From Bacteroidota bacterium (GTDB lineage Bacteria; Bacteroidota; Bacteroidia; Flavobacteriales; Flavobacteriaceae): a DNA stretch of 8,264 nucleotides. The position numbers were made by a program, and so were the translations under genes. This document shows, piece after piece, positions 1-6,280 of this stretch (its first letter is position 1; every line of letters begins with the position of its first letter). Under the pieces are notes generated by a model. The model had not been told where the DNA came from and searched no databases. It saw only the letters and a program-made list of their open reading frames with translations. The stretch is taken from contig SBFL01000291.1 in NCBI GenBank assembly GCA_006227965.1, positions 1 to 8,264 on the forward strand, read 5' to 3'.

Positions 1-235
1 TGAAACAAACACCCATAAGGGCGGTGTTCCCCGAGCCATCTTTTTCGTCAATGCGGGCACCTTTGGAAAGCAGGAGTCTGACAACGTCCCTGTGGTCGTA
101 GTACGATGCCATGATCAGTGGGGTGGCCCCCCGGGGGTCCTTTGTATGCAGAAGTTCCGGGTTAGCCTCCAACCCTTTACTTATAGACTCCAGGTTTCCT
201 TCCCGGATCCGGCTGAAAAATTCCGTGGTCTCCAT
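1..235 (-). CDS. Ankyrin-repeat protein, N-terminal part (runs off left edge)
   Basis: An ATG at 235-233 opens a frame that stays open to the window edge, giving 78 residues; the rest lies outside. The product begins METTEFFSRIREGNLESI, which reads as an N-terminal ankyrin cap. Residues 33-65 form a clear repeat: the GATPLIMAS core (residues 36-44), then the second helix VVRLLLSKGA (51-60) and the loop to the next repeat. A third repeat starts near residue 66 (DGSGNTALM). There is no signal peptide, so it is probably cytoplasmic. Ankyrin repeats bind proteins; no substrate or partner can be named. It is on the same strand as the lipoprotein gene and 76 nt downstream of it, so read-through co-transcription is possible. 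No clear ribosome binding site or terminator separates them. In Bacteroidota such short ankyrin proteins often sit beside catalase genes, but nothing here tests that. Confidence 0.85.
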   Translation of the reverse strand, partial: METTEFFSRIREGNLESISKGLEANPELLHTKDPRGATPLIMASYYDHRDVVRLLLSKGARIDEKDGSGNTALMGVCF

Positions 236-311
236 AGATGGTAAAAATACGGGAATTAGGCCATTTGGGATAAAAATCCTCCATTTTTCCTTCTGGAAAA
301 GCGGCAGGCGT

Positions 312-1676
312 TCAGTGGAGCCCCGGGCTGAAATCTTCAGGGGCATTCCGGGGATCAGCAATGGTCCCGTTGCCTCCTGAGTCGTTGTGGACCATCCATT
401 CGGAAGGATTAAACACAGCGCTGGCAAGGATTATTCCCTTTCGCCTGAGCGCCCTGCCATCTTCGAATTCACTGGCGGTTCCGGTCCCGTCTTCCCCCGG
501 GGTCCCAAAAGCATCGACTATATTCCCAAAGGGGTCGATCAGCTCAATGGAATCATCCCCGTTTGAGTCTGCAGGTCCGTTCCTGGATACGATTGCATCA
601 GGAACAAACCCATAAGTGTTCTTAAAAACCTCTGGATACGCACTGAAAACCAAGACTCCCCCTGCTTGGATTTCCAGCCCATCCAGAGAAACCGCAGGGC
701 CCGGTTCCAAATTGGCATTGGTAAACCGCCTTAACTCCCACCCATCCAACCTGAAAAGTGAATCAGAGGCATTATAGAGCTCAATAAAACGTGCTTCGGC
801 GAGGTTGTCGGGATCTGCTATTTCGGAGATCAGGATCCGATCTGAGCTTTTTCTTTCGATCCGGGAATCGCATCGCGGTTGATCCAGCCTGAGATCCAAA
901 GGATTCATCACGATCAACTCGAACCGGCTTCCACGGTTGCTGAGGATGCCCTTCACGCTGCCAAAACCATCAGGCAATGCTTCCGAATGGAAATCCGAAT
1001 ACCCGCTGTTGAGTAACGTGAGGCTATTGCCACTACAATCCTGTAATGTCCGTCGGGTCTGCTCCCCGGAATTGGCAAAGGGCAACCCAACTTCCTCGGG
1101 GAGGAGCTCCACTTCAGGGATTTCCACGAGGGTATTCAATTGGTTTTCAGACAACGCTTCTATGGAAACCCTGAGGGCCTCCGGTAAGACTTCCTGATTA
1201 CACAAAACAGTTACATGGGCGCCAAAGAGAGATGCCGGGAGCCTACCGACCCCGAGATTGCCAAAGGAAGGGAACCCCCCTCCCAGTTTAAATGAACCCC
1301 CGGACCTTCCCAGGTACAACCCTTTCAGGTTCAGTACAACGCTGGACCCGAATGGCACAAGCGAATGGCTCTCCAGCAGATCGGTAAGAAACACAAGGCC
1401 TCCGGAGGCATTTGTTGCCTCATCCTGCAAGTAGATTTCCCCAAACAGGTTGGATGTGGCATCAGAGGAAACCACATACCCCCTCCATTGAACAGAATCC
1501 ATTATCCGGACAGTTTCCCCCTGGTAATACGCCTTTAGTTCCTCCAATGAAATGAGGGGGGATCCGAATCCGTCACAATCGGACTGCGGAACCTCAAATT
1601 CATCCTGTATCCCGCATCCCATAAGTATCAGGCCTGAAAGGGCTAGACTGCAGTAGTTCATCCAATATCTGTTCAT
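312..1676 (-). CDS. DUF5689 surface lipoprotein with C-terminal lamin-tail domain
   Basis: The protein has 454 residues from the ATG at 1676. This start gives an ATGA overlap with the receptor stop codon, and the signal peptide begins right there; a TTG four codons earlier is possible but weaker. A lipoprotein signal ends in the lipobox LMGC with Cys21, followed by GIQDEFE, an acidic stretch like the export signals that send Bacteroidota lipoproteins to the cell surface. Residues about 41-265 match the DUF5689 pattern; within them VRIMDSVQWRGYVVSSD...IYLQDE and the VVLNLKGLYLGR strand look like an OB fold. Residues 281-454 are a lamin-tail domain (ILISEIADP, FIELYN, DDSIELID). Both domain types accompany secreted nucleases. 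It probably acts as the surface binding partner of the receptor, taking the place a SusD protein has in other systems (inference). No catalytic motif is visible. Domain calls are from recalled family patterns, not a search. Confidence 0.85.
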   Translation of the reverse strand: MNRYWMNYCSLALSGLILMGCGIQDEFEVPQSDCDGFGSPLISLEELKAYYQGETVRIMDSVQWRGYVVSSDATSNLFGEIYLQDEATNASGGLVFLTDLLESHSLVPFGSSVVLNLKGLYLGRSGGSFKLGGGFPSFGNLGVGRLPASLFGAHVTVLCNQEVLPEALRVSIEALSENQLNTLVEIPEVELLPEEVGLPFANSGEQTRRTLQDCSGNSLTLLNSGYSDFHSEALPDGFGSVKGILSNRGSRFELIVMNPLDLRLDQPRCDSRIERKSSDRILISEIADPDNLAEARFIELYNASDSLFRLDGWELRRFTNANLEPGPAVSLDGLEIQAGGVLVFSAYPEVFKNTYGFVPDAIVSRNGPADSNGDDSIELIDPFGNIVDAFGTPGEDGTGTASEFEDGRALRRKGIILASAVFNPSEWMVHNDSGGNGTIADPRNAPEDFSPGLH

Positions 1677-4411
1677 TTGAAATTCCAACTTAGGTTAATA
1701 AAAAAGGTCCTTCCGAAGCCAGGCCAGAATTTAGGTCCGAAGGACGGGCGCCCGCTAAGCTGATCCCCATACCATTGGCCGTAATTCCCGTTGCGCCCCT
1801 GCTCATACCCCCCGGAAAGAAAGAAAGTGTCCAGTAGGTTCGAAACACTGATGAACAAACTGACATAGTGGGAATCCCAGCGCCAGGATTTTCCTCCGGT
1901 AAGGTTCAAAAGGTATACAGGCGGTAGTGGTTGTTGGCGAAGTCCCCGGTTAAATTCCCCCTGGCTGACCCCCGAAAGCTCATTCCCCGTATCCGGATCC
2001 AGCCGGAAACTCCGCGTGTACCTCAAAAAGGAGATGTCGGCATACTGATCTGACAGGTAGTTCACCGTTACCCCGGCCCACCAGAAGGAGGGATCCCTGT
2101 AGTGAAACCCCAGAGATACAGCCCTGGAGGGGCCGGCAGCCCTTTTTACGCCTTTGATGTCTGCAGTGCCAATAGGCAGCATCCCTTCCTTCTCAGGGAG
2201 ATCCCCTGGGTCCGTTCCTGGCTGGAAATACAGGCTTATCCCGGGCTGGCTCGCATAGTTGTAGTCCCCAAGAGCCGCCGCTGCACTAAACCGGACAGAC
2301 GGATTCAGGTCGTATTCGAGACCCAGTTCAATTCCTTTGTGAAGCGCGTCCATCCCTGTGGCAACCTCCTGAACAAAAGCAGAACCATAACCGGAGTCCG
2401 TGAAGAAATTATTCACCTCCCCAAGGTCCATCATTCGGGTATAGAAAAGACTCAGCCTTGATGACAACGCCTGCCCCCTGAAGTAATAGGAAAAGTCCGT
2501 GGTCATTACCTTCTCACTTTGTTTTCGGGGCACCTCCCGCCCCCGATCCCTTGGATTGATATAGAGATTTCTCACCACCGGAGGCACTTGCATTAGGGAG
2601 GCATGGTACCGAAGCCAGTGTCTCCCTGTAATCCGGTAGCTACCCCCTCCCTTGATACCTAGGGACGGTATGGACAACAGGGGTCCTTCTCCCTGAGACT
2701 CTTCGGGATATCGTTCGTTTCGAAAATTTCCATACCTCCTTATATCTGTTTTTCCCAGGGTTGCCGTTAGAAAAGCACTCCACCGTTCCTTTTCAGACAA
2801 CAGGGATGCAAAGGCTTCCCATCTTCGGGCCCGGACCTCATAATTATATCCAATCCGGTCACCTTGCTTTTTCTCAGGGGGCCTGTCCAAATCGTTCCTT
2901 GTATTGCTGAAAGGATCCATATCCGAATGCAGCACGGCACCCAGCAGATCTTCCAGCAGGGCATAGTTGCCTGTTTTAGAATTTTGGAACAGGAACCCGG
3001 CATCCAACTCCCAACCATTTCCAAGGCCCACTTTTGCGAAGGTGTTCCCGGTAAAAAGAGCCTCCTGGTTTTGATCCGAATACAGGATATAGGACGCCTC
3101 CCCAGATAGATTGCTGCGATTGGCGGCATAAAGGGTGTTCCAATCGATTTGGCGGGATTCAAGGAATCCCAGTCGCGCTGACTCCGCGCTGAGCAGGTTT
3201 GGGCCAATAGGACTATTCAAGTAATAGGAGGGCAGGTACCGGTAATAGGCTGGGTCCGGGTTAGGGGCGTTGAAATATCCGAGGCGGGTGCGGTATTGCC
3301 TCCCCCACTGATAGGCTGCGGTAAGGGTATAATTAAACTTTGAACCCCGAAACCGATACCGGAAGTTCAGCCAGGGTTCACTGATATACCGCAGGCGGGA
3401 GTTGCGTACCCTGCCATCCTGAATACCCCAGTAGGGATTGTACCTCCTTCCTGCAAGTTCCAGGACTTCCGGAAGAAGGTCGGCAGAACGTCCCCTTAAA
3501 TTCCTGGCCAGCATGCCAATTACCCCGAACTCGTGCTTCTCAGATGGCCTGAAGCTGATACCCCCCAGGAAGGAAAAGGCATCGTATGGCGTGCCCTCCA
3601 TATAGCCTTCCCTCCCAAGGCGTCGGGAGAAGGAGAAAAGCCAACCCCAGCCCTGCTCCCGGATCCCCGAGTTATACGTCACCATAAGACGCCCCCGGTA
3701 ACTGCGGTTAGAACCGCTGAGGGTTAGCCGGTAACCCTCCCTAAGGGCGGCAGGGTTGATATCGATCAGGGTGGTCCCCCGCAGGCCTCCAAATCCTTCG
3801 CCTGCCGGCTCAGGCCCGGGAAGGTGCTGCTGGTTCCTGCTCACGTCATTAAGGCCTCCCCAGTTGTTCCACTGCGGACGCCCGTCGTAGAATCGATTCA
3901 TGGGGATGCCGTTCAGGTATACCGCGGCATGGCGGGTATCATAACCCCGGACCCTGAAAAATGCCGGACCAAAATCAAAAGCCGCCCGATTCAGAAAGAC
4001 ATCCCGGCCTGCCTGCAGAAAGCCGGATCCTGAGGCATAGGTGTCCTGGTCAAAAAGATCCGAATCGCCAAGGGTAATAAGGTTTTCAGCCATTTCATCC
4101 GGGATCTCCCGCTCCAAATAAACCACCCCCACATCTAAAGGGGGGTTCACAATAAGTCCTGAAATACGGCGGACCGCATAGTCCTCATGGAAAAATTCAC
4201 AAGCCACCGAGTCTGCAAAAGGAGGTAGTTCCAGGGAAAACCCCCCTTTAGAATCCGTATAGGTCGTGTACTTCCCGTTTTGGATCGCCAAACGGACCCC
4301 GGCGAGAGGTTTCCGGCTCCGTCCATCCAGGACCAACCCTGAAATTCCTGCTGATTGGGCAAAAAGGGGTCCGCTTATGAAAAGTGTCAGGAAAAATAGT
4401 ATTTGAGCCAT
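1673..4411 (-). CDS. TonB-dependent outer-membrane receptor with N-terminal CarboxypepD_reg-like domain
   Basis: The protein has 912 residues from the ATG at 4411, chosen because a normal signal peptide (MAQILFFLTLFISGPLFAQ) starts there; an in-frame ATG at 4426 would add MLPGT. Residues about 22-100 are a carboxypeptidase-regulatory-like beta-sandwich (GISGLVLDG...KPLAGV, TDSKGGFSLELP). Residues 110-245 are the plug, with FRVRGYDTRHAAVYLNGIPMN at about 152-172. The remainder is a 22-strand-type barrel rich in aromatic residues, with GGYEQGR at 867-873 and a final strand FFINLSWNFK closing the chain. It would move a substrate across the outer membrane using TonB energy. No SusD follows; the next gene is a DUF5689 lipoprotein, translationally coupled by a 4-nt overlap. 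I recall this receptor type as a regular neighbour of DUF5689 lipoproteins and EEP enzymes, so the substrate is likely a phosphodiester compound (inference). No frameshift or truncation is seen. Confidence 0.9.
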   Translation of the reverse strand: MAQILFFLTLFISGPLFAQSAGISGLVLDGRSRKPLAGVRLAIQNGKYTTYTDSKGGFSLELPPFADSVACEFFHEDYAVRRISGLIVNPPLDVGVVYLEREIPDEMAENLITLGDSDLFDQDTYASGSGFLQAGRDVFLNRAAFDFGPAFFRVRGYDTRHAAVYLNGIPMNRFYDGRPQWNNWGGLNDVSRNQQHLPGPEPAGEGFGGLRGTTLIDINPAALREGYRLTLSGSNRSYRGRLMVTYNSGIREQGWGWLFSFSRRLGREGYMEGTPYDAFSFLGGISFRPSEKHEFGVIGMLARNLRGRSADLLPEVLELAGRRYNPYWGIQDGRVRNSRLRYISEPWLNFRYRFRGSKFNYTLTAAYQWGRQYRTRLGYFNAPNPDPAYYRYLPSYYLNSPIGPNLLSAESARLGFLESRQIDWNTLYAANRSNLSGEASYILYSDQNQEALFTGNTFAKVGLGNGWELDAGFLFQNSKTGNYALLEDLLGAVLHSDMDPFSNTRNDLDRPPEKKQGDRIGYNYEVRARRWEAFASLLSEKERWSAFLTATLGKTDIRRYGNFRNERYPEESQGEGPLLSIPSLGIKGGGSYRITGRHWLRYHASLMQVPPVVRNLYINPRDRGREVPRKQSEKVMTTDFSYYFRGQALSSRLSLFYTRMMDLGEVNNFFTDSGYGSAFVQEVATGMDALHKGIELGLEYDLNPSVRFSAAAALGDYNYASQPGISLYFQPGTDPGDLPEKEGMLPIGTADIKGVKRAAGPSRAVSLGFHYRDPSFWWAGVTVNYLSDQYADISFLRYTRSFRLDPDTGNELSGVSQGEFNRGLRQQPLPPVYLLNLTGGKSWRWDSHYVSLFISVSNLLDTFFLSGGYEQGRNGNYGQWYGDQLSGRPSFGPKFWPGFGRTFFINLSWNFK

Positions 4412-4511
4412 TGTGCCGGGCAGCATTCAAGTAGGACCGCGAAGTAGCATTCCAGCCTTGCACTATCCTTGCAGGCCCGGTCTTTAGCTTTACACCCGTC
4501 AAAGTCATTTC
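4412..4511. promoter_or_regulatory. Divergent intergenic region between receptor and nuclease genes
   Basis: About 100 nt separate the two divergent start codons, so promoters for both must lie here or just inside the genes. On the plus strand TAGCTTTA at 4485-4492 matches the Bacteroidota -7 consensus TAnnTTTG except for the last base, and lies 19 nt before the nuclease ATG. No TTTG element sits at the expected distance upstream (TTG at 4458-4460 is too far). I see no convincing -7 box for the receptor on the minus strand and no clear operator palindrome. Neither gene has a Shine-Dalgarno sequence, as is usual in this phylum. The shared region would allow co-regulation of the locus, but nothing shows the signal. 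Confidence 0.35.
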
Positions 4512-5525
4512 ATGCGAATCCTGCCTTTGGTGTTTCTCTGTTTCCTATGTTCTTTGGCCATAGGTCAACAAAAAACCTATCAGGTCCGTACCGTTGCATT
4601 TTACAATCTGGAAAACCTTTTTGACACCCGGAACGATACCCTTACACTTGACGATGACCGCACCCCTGAGGGCGCAGACCGGTGGTCTGATGGGCGGTTG
4701 CAACAAAAATTGAGGAATCTCTCCGGGGTATTATCGGAAATCGGAGGCGAAATCGGGGCTAAACCTCCGGATTTAATCGGGGTTTGTGAAGTGGAAAACA
4801 GGACCGTTCTCGAGCGACTGATAAGCCAGCCTTCATTACGCCCCTATGACTACGGGGTCATTCATCACGACTCCCCGGACCATCGGGGGATCGATGTGGC
4901 CCTCCTGTACCGAAGGGGCAGGTTCTTCCCCACTGAGAACCGGAGTTTCCGGCTGATCCTTCACGACAAGGACGGAAAACGGAGGTATACCCGTGACCAG
5001 CTCGTGGTCCGGGGGTTTCTGGATCAGGAAGAAATATACCTGCTTGTAAACCACTGGCCTTCCCGAGGGGGAGCCGCCCTCCAAACGCGTCTTTACCGGA
5101 GGGAAGCTGCCTTACGTCAGCGGTTTCTGGTCGACTCTATACTGTACAGAGATCCGGCAGCGAAGATTATTTGCATGGGTGATTTCAATGACAATCCCAC
5201 GGATCCCAGCATTGAGATCCTCAGCCGGGGCAGAAACCCGGGGGACACCCTTTACAATCCAATGGAGAAGCACTTTCGCCGGGGAGTGGGAAGCCTGGCC
5301 TACCGGGATCGCTGGAACCTTTTTGACCAGATGCTCTTCAGCAAGTCCCTGCTACAACCCCCGGAACATACCTGGCGTTTATGGAAGGTCGGGGTGTTCC
5401 AGCCGGCGTACCTAAAAACAAAGGAGGGCAGGTACCGGGGCTACCCCCTGCGCACCTACGCTGGTGGGAATTACCAGGGAGGGTACAGCGACCATTTCCC
5501 GGTATATGCCTTTTTAATTAGATAA
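4512..5525 (+). CDS. Exported endonuclease/exonuclease/phosphatase (EEP) family enzyme
   Basis: The protein has 337 residues with a Sec signal peptide (MRILPLVFLCFLCSLAIG, cut near residue 18 or 19) and no lipobox. The rest is one EEP (DNase I/exonuclease III fold) domain with every expected motif in order: FYNLENLFD (30-38, Asn32), GVCEVEN (90-96, with the metal-binding Glu at 93 or 95), RGIDVALLYR (125-134), VNHWPSRGG (179-187, His181), GDFNDNP (223-229, Asp224 and Asn226) and YSDHFPV (325-331, Asp327/His328). It should be an active Mg-dependent hydrolase of phosphodiester or phosphomonoester bonds. Family members include nucleases, sphingomyelinases and inositol phosphatases, and the sequence does not settle the substrate. 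The chain ends ten residues after SDH, leaving no room for a type 9 secretion tail, so the periplasm is the likely place. It is divergent from the receptor/lipoprotein pair and converges with the next gene with an 11-nt gap. Confidence 0.9.
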   Translation: MRILPLVFLCFLCSLAIGQQKTYQVRTVAFYNLENLFDTRNDTLTLDDDRTPEGADRWSDGRLQQKLRNLSGVLSEIGGEIGAKPPDLIGVCEVENRTVLERLISQPSLRPYDYGVIHHDSPDHRGIDVALLYRRGRFFPTENRSFRLILHDKDGKRRYTRDQLVVRGFLDQEEIYLLVNHWPSRGGAALQTRLYRREAALRQRFLVDSILYRDPAAKIICMGDFNDNPTDPSIEILSRGRNPGDTLYNPMEKHFRRGVGSLAYRDRWNLFDQMLFSKSLLQPPEHTWRLWKVGVFQPAYLKTKEGRYRGYPLRTYAGGNYQGGYSDHFPVYAFLIR

Positions 5526-5536
5526 TCCTGTCTGGA

Positions 5537-5980
5537 CTAACCAAGCCACTGGCCCCAGGGAATCCGGCTCAGGATCAGCAGTAATCCAAGCCCATAAAAG
5601 ATGGCAATGCTCCGGAATTTCTTTTTCCCTTCCATGTATTTCTTATGCCGCGACCAGCCGACAGTTATCAGGACCACCGCAATAATGTTGATCAGGGGAT
5701 GTTCCAGGGCAAGCAGACGTGCAGCCGGGTTCTGGCTTATGGTACCCATCCCCACGGCCTGAATGGCCTTGAAACCACTTGTAGAGACAAAATACAGCAC
5801 AATCCCCAGAATAAGCTGGAGGTGGGAAATAATAAGGGTGAAAAGACTGATGCGAAAATCCTTCTCGAGGGTAAACATCCTGTTCTGGACCAGCCCCAGT
5901 ATGGCATTGGCCACGGCGATAAACAATACCGCCAGGGCGACATAGGCCAGGTAAGAATGTACGTTTTGCAGTACTTCCAT
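5537..5980 (-). CDS. Small four-helix membrane protein, cytochrome b-like (function uncertain)
   Basis: The protein has 147 residues from the ATG at 5980, with four hydrophobic stretches at about 10-31, 43-66, 92-110 and 124-141. A positively charged loop (SRHKKYMEGKKKFR, 110-123) between helices 3 and 4 suggests that loop is cytoplasmic. Three histidines sit at helix ends or within helices: His8 (NVHSYLAY), His53 (ISHLQLILG) and His94 (LEHPLINI). The C-terminus carries SRIPWGQW. I recognise it as a short flavobacterial membrane family often labelled 'cytochrome b' or hypothetical. Heme binding by the histidines is plausible but not shown. It stands alone on its strand: a strong terminator lies just upstream and the 3' end faces the nuclease gene, so it is probably monocistronic and unrelated to the uptake locus. 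Confidence 0.65.
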   Translation of the reverse strand: MEVLQNVHSYLAYVALAVLFIAVANAILGLVQNRMFTLEKDFRISLFTLIISHLQLILGIVLYFVSTSGFKAIQAVGMGTISQNPAARLLALEHPLINIIAVVLITVGWSRHKKYMEGKKKFRSIAIFYGLGLLLILSRIPWGQWLG

Positions 5981-5997
5981 AATGAATGATTTGCAGA

Positions 5998-6005
5998 TAA
6001 AGGTA
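5998..6005 (-). promoter_or_regulatory. Possible -7 promoter element for the membrane-protein gene
   Basis: Read on the minus strand, TACCTTTA matches the Bacteroidota -7 consensus TAnnTTTG in all but the last base. It ends 17 nt before the ATG at 5980, a sensible distance for a short leader. The -33 region would fall in the T-run at the foot of the upstream terminator, and there is no real TTTG there, only TTTT. The gene needs its own promoter because the terminator cuts it off from pgi. This is a weak call based on position and one box. Confidence 0.3.
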
Positions 6006-6022
6006 TTACTTTTTGATATAAA

Positions 6023-6050
6023 AAAACCCCGGTGTCCGCACCGGGGTTTT
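6023..6050 (-). terminator. Strong intrinsic terminator, probably bidirectional
   Basis: The arms CCCCGGTG (6027-6034) and CACCGGGG (6039-6046) form a perfect 8-bp GC-rich stem around the 4-nt loop TCCG. It is extended by four A-T pairs from AAAA at 6023-6026 and TTTT at 6047-6050. Read on the minus strand the hairpin is followed by a run of at least six T, which suits termination of transcription coming from pgi. Read on the plus strand it has only four T. It lies about 230 nt past the pgi stop codon and just ahead of the membrane-protein gene. Confidence 0.9.
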
Positions 6051-6280
6051 CACAGCTTTTATTCAACCTGGTTGAAAATACCTTCAGACCAAGCTGAGCC
6101 TGCCATCCGGGGCAGGCCCTCCCGAAGTCATCCTATTCGATCATATTTGGAGGACCATCATCATTAACCGTTCCGTTTGAAAGAATCCCCAAAAGTTCAG
6201 GAAACCTGTCCGGCAACCCCGCTGCGGCAGGTTAAAAGGGCAAAGGTTTCAGGGTTTTTAACAGTAATACACTCTTGTCT
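6051..6280 (-). other. Gene-poor stretch between pgi and its terminator: structured 3' UTR or small RNA candidate
   Basis: No convincing coding region is present on either strand. Inverted repeats are visible: GCCTGCC (6098-6104) with GGCAGGC (6111-6117) around a 6-nt loop; TTCAACCTGGTTGAA (6062-6076), a near-perfect palindrome; and CCTGTC (6206-6211) with GGCAGG (6226-6231), a weaker hairpin that includes one G-U pair. Together with the terminator that follows, this could be a long structured pgi 3' UTR or a separate small RNA of about 150-230 nt. I recognise no tRNA, tmRNA, SRP RNA or riboswitch signature. Position relative to the terminator supports the minus strand as the transcribed one. 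Confidence 0.35.

Noticed and set aside
242..249. A TAnnTTTA box (minus strand) ahead of the ankyrin gene
   Set aside because: It is only 6 nt from the start codon, too close for a -7 element, and lies in an A/T-rich run where such a match is cheap.
285..300. A TTTTCC/GGAAAA hairpin between the lipoprotein and ankyrin genes
   Set aside because: Only 6 bp, mostly A-T, with no clean T-run after it on the minus strand; too weak to call a terminator.
2767..3207. A 146-codon minus-strand frame inside the receptor gene
   Set aside because: It is an alternate frame of the receptor barrel region; the translation is rich in Cys, Trp and Met with no domain pattern, and the receptor frame is intact through it.
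4248..4508. An 86-codon minus-strand frame covering the divergent intergenic region
   Set aside because: It overlaps the receptor's signal peptide and N-terminal domain in another frame and would fill the only promoter space; no family pattern is seen.
5526..5536. Search for a terminator between the convergent nuclease and membrane-protein genes
   Set aside because: The gap is 11 nt with no hairpin; termination for each gene must happen inside the opposite one or be factor-dependent.
5982..6167. A 61-codon plus-strand frame starting near the membrane-protein promoter
   Set aside because: It reads straight through the strong terminator hairpin at 6023-6050 and the translation looks like random coding of non-coding DNA.
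6133..6231. A short minus-strand open frame (about 32 codons, ending in GPPNMIE) downstream of pgi
   Set aside because: It has no ATG or GTG start before its end region, only a TTG at 6216, and no ribosome binding site. Amino-acid composition is protein-like, so a micro-protein is not excluded, but I cannot support one.
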